A DNA stretch of 64,000 bases from Aliishimia sp039978895 (GTDB lineage: Bacteria > Pseudomonadota > Alphaproteobacteria > Rhodobacterales > Rhodobacteraceae), in assembly GCA_039978895.1 (NCBI GenBank), contig JBDWAL010000061.1, positions 8,656 to 72,655 on the forward strand, given 5' to 3'. The notes beneath the pieces were generated by a model. That model saw only the letters and a list, made by a program, of their open reading frames with translations, did not search any database and was not told where the DNA came from. Position numbers and translations under genes: made by a program. Below are positions 53,355 through 61,783 of the stretch, one piece after another. The first letter of the stretch is position 1; every line of letters begins with the position of its first letter.

Positions 53355-54719
53355 ATGCAAAAACTTCATGCCAAGCGCGCGCTGACCCCCAATGGTTGGC
53401 TGAAAGATGTCGTGATCCAGATTGATGCTGGACGCGTCCGCTCGATTGAAGTTGGGCAAGACGCAACGGGCGAAACGCGTGTGGACACGCTGTTGCCGTC
53501 CGTGGGCAATCTCCATTCGCATACATTTCAACGCGCAATGGCTGGGATGACAGAGGTCCGTGCCGCGGGGCAGGATTCGTTCTGGACATGGCGCACACTG
53601 ATGTATCGTTTCATGGATCGCATTACGCCGGAACAATATGAAGCTATTGCAGCCTTGGTCTTTATGGAGATGTTTGAAGCCGGATATGCCAGCGTCGGGG
53701 AATTCCATTACGTGCATCACACCCCCGGCGGCGCACCTTATGACCGGTTGTCTGAACTCTCAGACCGGGTTTTTGCGGCGGCGCACGTCACGGGGATCGG
53801 TCTGACCCATTTGCCGGTTCTTTATTCATATGGCGGGGCCGCAAAGGCCGACTTGTCCCAAGGCCAGAGACGATTTGGCAATACGGTGCCCATGTTCGCC
53901 AATCTGGTTGAACAAACACGCGACACGGCCGCCCAACATATGCCAAGTGACACCCGCGTCGGGATCGCCCCGCACAGCTTGCGCGCGACATGCCCTGAAG
54001 ACTTGAACGAAGTCTTGGCACTCAAGAATGCCGACCCGGTGCATATCCACATCGCAGAACAGCCCAAGGAAGTCGCCGATATTCAGAACTGGTTGGGTGC
54101 GCGTCCGGTCGCGTGGTTGCTTGATAATGTTGAAGTCGATGCGCAATGGTGCCTGATCCATGCCACCCATATGACCCCACAAGAAACCATCGACATGGCG
54201 CGTTCAGGTGTGGTTGCAGGCCTTTGCCCGATCACCGAAGCTAACTTGGGCGATGGTCCATTCAACGGGCCGACTTACTTGGCGGCGGGTGGCGCTTTTG
54301 GTGTCGGATCGGATTCCAATGTCCGTATTTCGCTCACGGAAGAATTGCGCACTTTAGAGTATTCTCAACGTCTGCGCGATTTGGTCCGCAACGTTATGGT
54401 TCCCAAAGCGGGATCTGTTGGCTCGGCGCTTTATCTTGGGGCAGCCAAGGGGGGTGCGCAGGCTTTGGGCCGTGATGCAGGGCGCATCGAACCCGGCGCA
54501 TTGGCTGATCTGGTTGCCATCGACAGCGAAGCCCCGGCGCTTTGTGCATTAAGCGATGATCAACTGCTGGATGGTTTGTGTTTTGCAGCCAGCGATGATG
54601 TGGTCACGGACGTCTGGTCTGCGGGCCGTCACTGTGTGCAAAATGGGCGCCACGTGCGCAGAGAGGGCATCATCCAAGACTATAAACGCGTGATTAAGAC
54701 CCTGTTGTCAGATATTTGA
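53355..54719 (+). CDS. hutF: Formimidoylglutamate deiminase
   Basis: A 454-residue amidohydrolase that converts N-formimino-L-glutamate to N-formyl-L-glutamate and ammonia. HutF features: LPSVGNLHSHTFQRAMAGMT with the metal HSH pair, DSFWTWRTLMYRFM, GEFHYVHHTPGG, HIHIAEQPKEV, ATHMTPQE and FGVGSDSNVRISLTEELR. Its presence means the five-step pathway, which then needs the deformylase HutG, absent here. Strong AAGGAG ribosome binding site. Confidence 0.95.
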   Translation: MQKLHAKRALTPNGWLKDVVIQIDAGRVRSIEVGQDATGETRVDTLLPSVGNLHSHTFQRAMAGMTEVRAAGQDSFWTWRTLMYRFMDRITPEQYEAIAALVFMEMFEAGYASVGEFHYVHHTPGGAPYDRLSELSDRVFAAAHVTGIGLTHLPVLYSYGGAAKADLSQGQRRFGNTVPMFANLVEQTRDTAAQHMPSDTRVGIAPHSLRATCPEDLNEVLALKNADPVHIHIAEQPKEVADIQNWLGARPVAWLLDNVEVDAQWCLIHATHMTPQETIDMARSGVVAGLCPITEANLGDGPFNGPTYLAAGGAFGVGSDSNVRISLTEELRTLEYSQRLRDLVRNVMVPKAGSVGSALYLGAAKGGAQALGRDAGRIEPGALADLVAIDSEAPALCALSDDQLLDGLCFAASDDVVTDVWSAGRHCVQNGRHVRREGIIQDYKRVIKTLLSDI

Positions 54720-54777
54720 AGTCAAAGCAGATCACATGGTTGCGTATTTGCGCTCCTTTTCACGGACAATAAAAACA

Positions 54778-54796
54778 TACATGATGTTATTATGTA
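54778..54796. promoter_or_regulatory. Candidate HutC operator upstream of hutC
   Basis: TACAT and ATGTA arms flank GATGTTATT; the core ATGTTATTAT (54784-54793) resembles the motif in the hutI-hutF gap. Position 26 bases before the hutC start fits autoregulation. Confidence 0.45.
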
Positions 54797-54821
54797 GCTG
54801 ATTTAAGCGAGATCGATAGAG

Positions 54822-55523
54822 ATGGCCGATGAAAAAAGACTTGGATTTCAGGATATCCAAGATGAAGTGCTTTCACGCATTCAATCGCGCATTTGGCCGG
54901 CTGGGACCTTGTTGCCCACAGAGATCGAGTTGGCGAAACAGTTCGGATGTGCCCGTGCAACCGTGAACCGCGCGTTGCGTGAGCTGGCTGAACAAGGGCT
55001 GATCGACCGCAAACGCAAACGCGGAACGATCGTCAATGCCGCCCCTGTGCGACAGGCGAAATTCGAGATCGAAGTCGTGCGTCAAACAATTGAGGATATG
55101 AATGCACAGTACCGATATTCTCTTGTGGGACAGGATCTGATCGGCGCGCCCGAATGGCTGCGAGCGCAACTAAATCTGCCCAACGGCTCGGATGTCTTGC
55201 ATTTAATGTGCATGCATTATGCCGACAACCAACCCTTCCAATATGAAGAACGCTGGATCAATATTGACGCTGTGCCGTCCGTGAAAGATGCGGATTTCTC
55301 TGAAATAGGCCCTAATGAATGGCTGCTGGCGCAAGTGCCGTTCTCAAACGCCGAGATCGCGTTTTCAGCCATAACAGCCGACGCCAAACTGTCTGAATTT
55401 CTTGGCACATCTCAGGGCGCGTCCCTGTTCCGCCTTGAGCGCGCCACATGGTTACAGGGGCGTCCCGTAACCTTCGTCCGCATGACGTATCAACCCGGCT
55501 ATAAAGTAAGCACGCGGTATTAG
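54822..55523 (+). CDS. hutC: Histidine utilisation repressor
   Basis: A 233-residue GntR/HutC-subfamily regulator. Winged helix at about 5-75 (PTEIELAKQFGCARATVNRA, LIDRKRKRGTIV) and a UTRA effector domain at about 90-233 (YEERWINIDAVP, LERATWLQGRPVTFVRMTY). HutC proteins release DNA on binding urocanate. Placed 102 bases after hutF in the same direction, with its own candidate operator. Confidence 0.92.
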   Translation: MADEKRLGFQDIQDEVLSRIQSRIWPAGTLLPTEIELAKQFGCARATVNRALRELAEQGLIDRKRKRGTIVNAAPVRQAKFEIEVVRQTIEDMNAQYRYSLVGQDLIGAPEWLRAQLNLPNGSDVLHLMCMHYADNQPFQYEERWINIDAVPSVKDADFSEIGPNEWLLAQVPFSNAEIAFSAITADAKLSEFLGTSQGASLFRLERATWLQGRPVTFVRMTYQPGYKVSTRY

Positions 55524-55588
55524 AACTTTATCTCTAACAGGGCAAATTTAATCCCTCGACGAACGTACTTACCATAATTCGCATTATG

Positions 55589-56465
55589 TTCCTGTAGCCG
55601 CAAAGCGATAATGTCACTCCTGAGCAATTCAGGAATGTCACTCTCTTGTTCAAATGAACAACGGGAGATTGGACATGGGATGGGTGATGATGAGCGAGCG
55701 CGAGTTGAACCGCGTGGAGGTTTTGGCACAGGTAGGTGACGGACGGCTGAGCGTTCAGAACGGTGCCAACATGTTGGATCTCACGAAGCGGCAAATGTTT
55801 CGGCTATTGAAGAGATACCGAACCGAAGGAATTGCCGCGATCCGACATAAGGCGCGTGGCAAAACCCCGAGCAACAAGATTCATAAGGCGAAGCGTGACT
55901 ACGCCTTAGCCTTGGTCAAAGAGAACTACTTAGACTTTGGACCGATACTGACGGCTGAGATGCTGGCGGAACATCACGGATTCAAAGTTTCACGCGAGAC
56001 GCTGCGCAAATGGAGAATTGAAGACGATTTTCGGTTTTCGCGTAAACAATGTCGAGCATTTCACCAACCACCCTTGCGTCGAGAATACCTTGACGAATTG
56101 ATCCAGATCGACGGCTCAGACCATCGATGGTTCGAAGATCGCGCGGGTCCGTGCGCCCTGCTCGTGTCCATTGACGATGCCACCAGCACCTTGATGGAGC
56201 TGCGGTTTGTCAAATCTGAGAGCATATTCAGCTACTTCGAAGCACTGGAAGGCGATCTGATCGAACATGGACGTCCCGTCGCATTCTACAGCGACAAACA
56301 CACGGTGTTCCGCATGGCCAAGAAAGACGCAAATGCTGGTGCGTGTATGACCCAGTTTGAGCGTGCTTCGAAGCAGTTGATCGTCGAGATTGTATGCGCC
56401 AACAGCAGCCAAGCTAAGGGTCGCGTCGAACGTGCCAACCGGACGTTCCAGGATCGATTGATGAA
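55589..56465 (+). mobile_element. Truncated ISNCY-type insertion sequence
   Basis: The left end region carries two copies of AATGTCACTC (55610-55619, 55634-55643) around a CCTGA...TCAGG dyad, then a transposase frame. The right end has been lost at about 56465, where sequence from another element begins. The exact left border was not determinable; no target duplication is visible. Confidence 0.55.
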
Positions 56466-56580
56466 GAAACAATTGGGACGACCGCTTGGGTCGATAACGG
56501 CGCGCAGGTTGTTGGTGTGCATGTCTCGCTTCGTTTGTTCGATCAGGCGCCCAAGGCCCCCTTTTACGACCCCAGACTAG
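55675..56580 (+). pseudogene. Truncated ISNCY-family transposase fused to foreign tail
   Basis: The open frame encodes about 301 residues. The first 260 are an ISNCY-type transposase: MSERELNRVEVLAQVGDGRL, HTH GANMLDLTKRQMFRLLKRY, DDE core with IQIDGSDHRWFEDR, FYSDKHTVFRM and SQAKGRVERANRTFQDRLMK. The usual C-terminal third is missing. The last 38 residues are read from the opposite strand of an IS5-type remnant and have no coding meaning. GGGAG precedes the ATG at 55675. Confidence 0.75.
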
Positions 56581-56690
56581 AAGCCGTGAGATGTGCTTTC
56601 AGGTAGGTCGCGTCAATCGATATTGTCGGGGTCTCTTGCCGACAGTCCATTCATGATCGCGGCAATTACATCCCAATCCCTCTATCTTCT
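56466..56690 (-). pseudogene. IS5-family transposase remnant
   Basis: On the minus strand one frame gives TISIDATYLKAHLTASSLG; after a stop and frame change it continues as GGLGRLIEQTKRDMHTNNLR and AVIDPSGRPNCFF. This corresponds to the central IS5-type segment IDATYLKAHRTASSL..KGGxGRLIGRTKGGMNTKLHAVxDxxGRP. Upstream IMNGLSA in another frame also fits. Only the middle of the transposase is left. Confidence 0.65.
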
Positions 56691-56733
56691 TCAAAAGAGA
56701 AAAGTGTTGCGATCACCCATTGAAGTTGCACCC

Positions 56734-57531
56734 CTAATCGCGATCCAAAAACAGATATCTCGTGCTTGCAATCGTCGCTACGATAATGATGAGGACGACC
56801 GAGATTGCCGCAATTGCTGGATCAATGTTGTCGCGCAGGCCCATCCACATCAGGCGTGGCAACGTCACAGCGTCAACTGACGTGATGAAGATCGTGACTG
56901 CGATTTCCTCCCAGGACAGCACGAATGTCAGAAAGAACGAAGTGATCAAACCAAAGCGAATGTTGGGAATAATGACCTTGAAAATACGCATGAAAAGCCC
57001 GGCACCCATGGATCGAGCTGCGAGGTCTATCCGCCTGTCGACCTGAGACAAGGCCACAGAGATGACAACAACAGCAAATGGAGAGATCATGACCGAATGC
57101 GCCATCACAACACCCGCCATCGTGTCATAGGCAATCACATCATTAAATTGGCTAAGCGTTATCAAGAAGAAGTAAAGAGTTAACGCCGAGACCACCGGTG
57201 GTGCAACCATTGGCAGTAAAACAATGCCCATCAAAACGCCGCTGAACCTTGGGCGAAACATCCATATCCCAAGCGAAAAGAACAAACCAAGCAGTGTTGC
57301 AAAGGTTGCGCTTAACAAACCAACGCGGATGGAGAGCCAGATGCCACCCATCCATTGTGGATTTTCAATCAGGGTCCGATAGTGACGTAATGACAATTCA
57401 TCTGTCGGGATCGATAAAAACCGTTTGGGTGTAAATGATACCGGTACGACAGCCAGCAATGGCATGATCAGGAAAACTGCAACCAAAACAGATAGTAAGA
57501 TAGCCAATCGACCGGGGCGAAATGTTATCAT
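56734..57531 (-). CDS. PotC-like ABC transporter permease (second system)
   Basis: A 265-residue permease of the spermidine/putrescine class, six membrane segments, coupling loop DLAARSMGAGLFMRIFKVIIP. Start at 57531 overlaps the stop of the PotB-like gene by 4 bases; the frame to 57627 runs through the neighbour. Similar in layout to the permease at 10078 (shared PVSFTPKRFLSIPTDELSLRH versus PVSLTPKRFLSMPKDELSFRH region), so the two systems are paralogues. Its 3' end is 44 bases from IS5 debris. Confidence 0.85.
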   Translation of the reverse strand: MITFRPGRLAILLSVLVAVFLIMPLLAVVPVSFTPKRFLSIPTDELSLRHYRTLIENPQWMGGIWLSIRVGLLSATFATLLGLFFSLGIWMFRPRFSGVLMGIVLLPMVAPPVVSALTLYFFLITLSQFNDVIAYDTMAGVVMAHSVMISPFAVVVISVALSQVDRRIDLAARSMGAGLFMRIFKVIIPNIRFGLITSFFLTFVLSWEEIAVTIFITSVDAVTLPRLMWMGLRDNIDPAIAAISVVLIIIVATIASTRYLFLDRD

Positions 57532-58349
57532 TTTCCGCCTCCGGGCTGAAGTTGGCGCAGCAGTAAGACAAGCAACGCACCAATAGCCAGCATGAGTATG
57601 ACGCTGATTGCGGCCGCTAATCCCCAATTCGGGCTTTGGAAAATGCGCAAGTAAATCAGCTCTGCGACCATGACGCTACGCCCGCCGCCCAGAATGGCTG
57701 GGGTTACAAAGAAACCGATGGAAAACACGAAAACCAGCAAGGCGCTGCCGATGATCCCCGCTGCTGTCATCGGCACAAAAGCCTGCCAAAAGATACGTGT
57801 TCGGCTTGCCCCCATGCCGCGGGCCGCCATCAACACACGCTCATCGACATTTCGCATCGCTGTGGCAAGCGGGAAAACGGCAAAGGGGATCAGGAAGTGC
57901 ACCATCCCAATGACAACGCCAATTTCATTGCGGACAAGCGAAAGCGGCTCATCCAGAACACCTATCGTCTGCAGCCAGGTATTGATCAAACCTCTATTTG
58001 ACAGCAGCGCCATCCAGCCAAAGGCGCGGGTAAGAACGGAAATCCAGAACGGTATGATGATACAGAGTTCGGTGAACAGCCGGATTGCTTTTCCACCTCG
58101 GACCCACAGCAGGCAAATACAATACCCTGCAGTCACACTCAGTATTGTGACAATCACGCAAATGCGCAACGTGCGCCAGAATACAGACAGAATGAGCGGA
58201 TCGCTCGTCGCAGCTTTGTACTGCCCCAACCCGAGCTCCGGCAGCGTCACACTCCAACTGACAACGCCCAAGAATGGCACGATATAGGCGAGACTGAGAA
58301 ACAGCAGCATAGGTCCCAGCAAGAGGGCAGGTTTGGCCAAGCGTTTCAT
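57528..58349 (-). CDS. PotB-like ABC transporter permease (second system)
   Basis: A 273-residue permease with six hydrophobic segments and the loop LMAARGMGASRTRIFWQAFVP. Blocks IIPFWISVLTRAFGWMALLS and GFFVTPAILGGGRSVMVAEL match the paralogue at 10872. Start at 58349 (MKRLAKP) is preferred by similarity; an in-frame ATG at 58379 adds ten residues. Downstream of the binding-protein gene by 59 bases. Confidence 0.83.
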   Translation of the reverse strand: MKRLAKPALLLGPMLLFLSLAYIVPFLGVVSWSVTLPELGLGQYKAATSDPLILSVFWRTLRICVIVTILSVTAGYCICLLWVRGGKAIRLFTELCIIIPFWISVLTRAFGWMALLSNRGLINTWLQTIGVLDEPLSLVRNEIGVVIGMVHFLIPFAVFPLATAMRNVDERVLMAARGMGASRTRIFWQAFVPMTAAGIIGSALLVFVFSIGFFVTPAILGGGRSVMVAELIYLRIFQSPNWGLAAAISVILMLAIGALLVLLLRQLQPGGGK

Positions 58350-58408
58350 AATAAATCCAAGCTTGGTGCCGACCAACATAGAAGACCGGCACCCTTGAGT
58401 TTGGCCAT

Positions 58409-59524
58409 CTAGGCCGAGACAATCCCGAGGTAACCGTCAAGAGCGGCACCGTAGTTTTTCTCATACCAATCCATATCAAGTGCGACTTGTAAGGCAAAAT
58501 TGGCGGGGTCGACTGGGTTAAACCGGCGTCGGTCAACAGGGATCAACGCATCTGCGGCAGGGTTTGCTGGTCCGTTCGATAAGATATCAAACAGCGCAAT
58601 CTGGCGTTCAGGATCTTGCGCAGAGGCGATGAATTTCATCGCGTTTTCAGCGCCCCCTGGGTTGCCCTTCAGAACCGCCATGGATCCTGGCGCTAGCAAG
58701 CCATCGTCCCAGATGAACTTGATGTCGCCTTCGCTATCCTCTTCCAGCAACTTCGCCCGTGTGGACCAGACAAGGGCCATCGACGCTTCACCATCCAGCA
58801 TCAGCGATTGGCTTTCCGCACCGCCGCCCCAGAAGGCCACGACATGATCTTTGAAATCGCGCAGTTTGGCGTGGGCACGGTCAATATCCAAAGGATACAA
58901 ATCTTCACGCGCAACCCCGTCGGCCATCAACAGGGCCTCCCAAACGCCAACGCCCCACTTATACATCGCCCGTTTGCCCGGGAACTTGTCCGTATCAAAG
59001 AAATCCGCGATCCCTGTTGGCGGGTTGTCACCAAACTTCGTCGCGTCATAGGCTATGACATAGGAATAAAAATAGGCCGAAGCGGCGTAATCCCAACCGA
59101 AACCATCACGCATTTTGGAGCGATCAACCACGTTATAGTCGATCTCTTCCATCATGCCTTGATTGCCAAGCGATTGCGCCGAGAACGGATCGGCATCCAC
59201 AATATCCCAAGTCGGGTTGCCGCTTTCGACCTGCGCCTTGATCGCGCCTTCGGTCGGGCCAGAGCCATCTTGTTTGACGGTAACACCAGATTCATCTTTG
59301 AAAGGCCGCCCAAAGGCTGTGTCATAGGCCGTTACAGCGTCTCCGCCCCAGTTTACAAAGACCAGATCGCCTGAACCAGCCAACGCCGGAGAGCCTTTCA
59401 GCCCAACCGCAGTGGTGCCAAGTAGAGCAGCTGCCATTGTGGTGAATCGGCGGCGAGAAATTTGGCCCTTTTTGGCCTTGTCGGCAATGATCTCAATACA
59501 GTCTTGTTGAAAGTTCTTATCCAT
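58409..59524 (-). CDS. PotD-like binding protein with Tat signal (second system)
   Basis: A 371-residue periplasmic binding protein. Twin-arginine signal QISRRRFTTMAAALLGTTAV cleaved after the PALA-GSG region. Mature start LVFVNWGGDAVTAYDTAFG is PotD-like. A strong AAGGAGG ribosome binding site precedes ATG at 59524; the longer frame to 59578 is rejected. Paralogue of the binding protein at 11780, including the shared KFGDNPPTGIADFFDT region. Ligand likely a cationic or guanidino/amide compound linked to the downstream amidohydrolase and deiminase genes. Confidence 0.85.
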   Translation of the reverse strand: MDKNFQQDCIEIIADKAKKGQISRRRFTTMAAALLGTTAVGLKGSPALAGSGDLVFVNWGGDAVTAYDTAFGRPFKDESGVTVKQDGSGPTEGAIKAQVESGNPTWDIVDADPFSAQSLGNQGMMEEIDYNVVDRSKMRDGFGWDYAASAYFYSYVIAYDATKFGDNPPTGIADFFDTDKFPGKRAMYKWGVGVWEALLMADGVAREDLYPLDIDRAHAKLRDFKDHVVAFWGGGAESQSLMLDGEASMALVWSTRAKLLEEDSEGDIKFIWDDGLLAPGSMAVLKGNPGGAENAMKFIASAQDPERQIALFDILSNGPANPAADALIPVDRRRFNPVDPANFALQVALDMDWYEKNYGAALDGYLGIVSA

Positions 59525-59574
59525 TTGTCGTCCTCCTTGTTGTTTTTGCTGGCTGTATCCCGTGTCTCGGAGGG

Positions 59575-60648
59575 TCAAAGGAAAATCCCTTTGTTCTCAG
59601 GCCAGTTGGCCCAGACTTGTGCGTCCTTCGCGATACCCTCAGGCAGGTTCGCCGTCGTCTTTGAGAGAACGACCGGCGTTCCATTTCGGGTGATCAGTGT
59701 CAGCTGGGTTTCCGCCCCGAGATAGGTGAGTTCACCAATCGTCGCGGCAATCGCATTGCCACCATCGGGTTTGTTCAACGTCATCTGCATATACTCGGGA
59801 CGCACGGCCAATGTGGTACTTGGGTTGCCGGCATCTGGCCCTGCGCGCAGAGTTTGCTCTTCAAATTTGGCGCTGGTGGACGTGCCATCGCTTTTCACAT
59901 CATTCAAATGTAAAATGTTGATATCGCCTAGGAACTCAGCAACGAACTTGTTCTCTGGCTGCTCATACACCTGTTGTGGCGTCCCGATCTGCTGCAACCG
60001 GCCATGGTCGAATATCCCGACCCGGCTCGACAGTGCCAGAGCTTCGGATTGATCATGGGTTACGAAAACAAATGTCGTGCCAATCTCGCGATGCAGTCTG
60101 CGTACTTCATCCTGCATTTGACCACGCAAGTTTTTATCAAGGGCTGAGAACGGTTCATCCAAAAGCAGAACTGGCGGTTCAAACGCCAAAGCCCGCGCCA
60201 GTGCTACTCGTTGCTGTTGGCCTCCGGACAGGGCCGAGGGCCGCTTGTGGCCATGCCCTCCGAGACCGACCATTTCGACCATCTCGGAAACCCGTCGCTT
60301 GATCTCGACAGTCCCACGTCGCTGCACTTTTAGGGGAAAGGCGATGTTCTGCTCTACGGTCATATGTGGAAACAAGGCATATCCTTGAAACACCATGCCA
60401 AAGGCGCGTTCCTCGGGCGGGACATTTGTGACATCGCGGTCGTTCAGCAAAATTTGCCCACGCGTTGCGGCTTCAAAGCCAGCCAAAATCATAAGGAAGG
60501 TCGTCTTCCCGGAACCCGATGGACCAAGCAACGTCAGGAACTCACCCGATCCGATTTGCAAGGATACGTCTTCAAGCGCGGTAAAGCGGCCAAAGTCCTT
60601 CCCGATATCCTTGGCTGAAATATTGGCAGCCTGTGTCGTCGCAATCAT
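59575..60648 (-). CDS. PotA-like ABC transporter ATPase (second system)
   Basis: A 357-residue ATPase. Walker A GPSGSGKTT (42-50), LSGGQQQR, LLLDEPFSALD, THDQ, and a C-terminal TOBE-like domain (about 240-357; TTLAVRPEYMQMTLN). GGAGGAACTC directly before ATG at 60648 sets the start. First gene of the leftward operon potA-potD-potB-potC-like, 50 bases before the binding protein gene. Confidence 0.9.
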   Translation of the reverse strand: MIATTQAANISAKDIGKDFGRFTALEDVSLQIGSGEFLTLLGPSGSGKTTFLMILAGFEAATRGQILLNDRDVTNVPPEERAFGMVFQGYALFPHMTVEQNIAFPLKVQRRGTVEIKRRVSEMVEMVGLGGHGHKRPSALSGGQQQRVALARALAFEPPVLLLDEPFSALDKNLRGQMQDEVRRLHREIGTTFVFVTHDQSEALALSSRVGIFDHGRLQQIGTPQQVYEQPENKFVAEFLGDINILHLNDVKSDGTSTSAKFEEQTLRAGPDAGNPSTTLAVRPEYMQMTLNKPDGGNAIAATIGELTYLGAETQLTLITRNGTPVVLSKTTANLPEGIAKDAQVWANWPENKGIFL

Positions 60649-60747
60649 GAGTTCCTCCGATTGCTTCAACCTAGGAGGATGAATTATTCCATGACAAACG
60701 AATTGTTTTTACTCTTTTGACAAACCAAATTTGACAAAGGGCACAAA

Positions 60748-61638
60748 TCAGAGATTGTTGCCGAACAGTTCTTCCTGAATCCATTCACGAAACGCAGCGA
60801 CACTGGCAAACTCAGATTTGGACATTGGAACCGCCAAATAATAGGCTTTTGGAGACTTAATTGACAGATCGAAGGGGCGTAGAAGTTGGCCCGACTCCAT
60901 GGCTTCCCGGCAGATGAATTCATCGCCCATCGCAATACCCTGAGCTTTCAGTGCAGCGCTGTAGACAAGGTTCATGTCACTGAACATCAATCCTCTTTTT
61001 GCTGCGATTTTGGGCAGTCCGGCGTGTTCAAGCCAGTCCTCCCAGTCACCGCGGTCCACCAAGTGGATCAGATCGCCCTTCAGTACATCCGCAGGCTCTT
61101 GCAAGGAACCCAGCCGATTCAACAAGACAGGACTGATCAGCGGTGTGAATTCGACTGCCTTTAGTAATTCGACCTCAACACCTTTCATTGCGCGATCGCC
61201 AAAGGTAATAAAAACATCAGCATCTGGATTGGATACGTCGTCAAGTTGTCTTGGCGTGATAACGGAAAGTGTAATATCGGGAAAATTCTTGCGAAACCGA
61301 CCGATCTTGGCGCTAAGCCAAGTGGCCGCGAATCCCGGCGTGCAACTGACGCACAATTGTCCTGACAGCTCGCGCCCGGCATTGCGTGTACCAGATCTGC
61401 CGATCAGAGAAAGCGCATTGCTTACATCCGTTGCATAGGCGCGGCCCCTTGCCGTCAGTTCAATCCTTGTGCCAACGCGTGCGAACAGTGGAAAGCCAAG
61501 ATCGCGCTCCAAAAGCCGTAGTTGGTGACTGACCGCACTGCGCGTTAGGTTCAGTTCCTCAGCCGCTTTCCAGACCGCCCCCTGACGCGAAAAGCTCTCC
61601 AATGCACGCAGGGCTTGTGTTGAAGGTATCCGCTGCAT
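60748..61638 (-). CDS. LysR-type regulator, GcvA-like
   Basis: A 296-residue regulator. N-terminal HTH (STQALRALESFSRQGAVWKA, then LTRSAVSHQLRLLERDLGFP) and a periplasmic-binding-like effector domain (about 92-296; GQLCVSCTPGFAATWLSAKI, then AFREWIQEELFG). GcvA-like members often control neighbouring transport genes. GAGGACAGG precedes ATG at 61638. It lies between the leftward transporter operon and the rightward amidohydrolase gene and likely controls both. Confidence 0.87.
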   Translation of the reverse strand: MQRIPSTQALRALESFSRQGAVWKAAEELNLTRSAVSHQLRLLERDLGFPLFARVGTRIELTARGRAYATDVSNALSLIGRSGTRNAGRELSGQLCVSCTPGFAATWLSAKIGRFRKNFPDITLSVITPRQLDDVSNPDADVFITFGDRAMKGVEVELLKAVEFTPLISPVLLNRLGSLQEPADVLKGDLIHLVDRGDWEDWLEHAGLPKIAAKRGLMFSDMNLVYSAALKAQGIAMGDEFICREAMESGQLLRPFDLSIKSPKAYYLAVPMSKSEFASVAAFREWIQEELFGNNL

Positions 61639-61783
61639 CCTGTCCTCACAACTTTTGCAATTACATACCGCGCTCAGAAGGTTTCGCCAATATAAAGGTG
61701 AGGAAAATTTGCTGATCGATAGAAAAGCTTTCACTTTTCGTTTCAAAGCACGGCCCCCTAAAACGATCAGTAAGGAGACCTTG

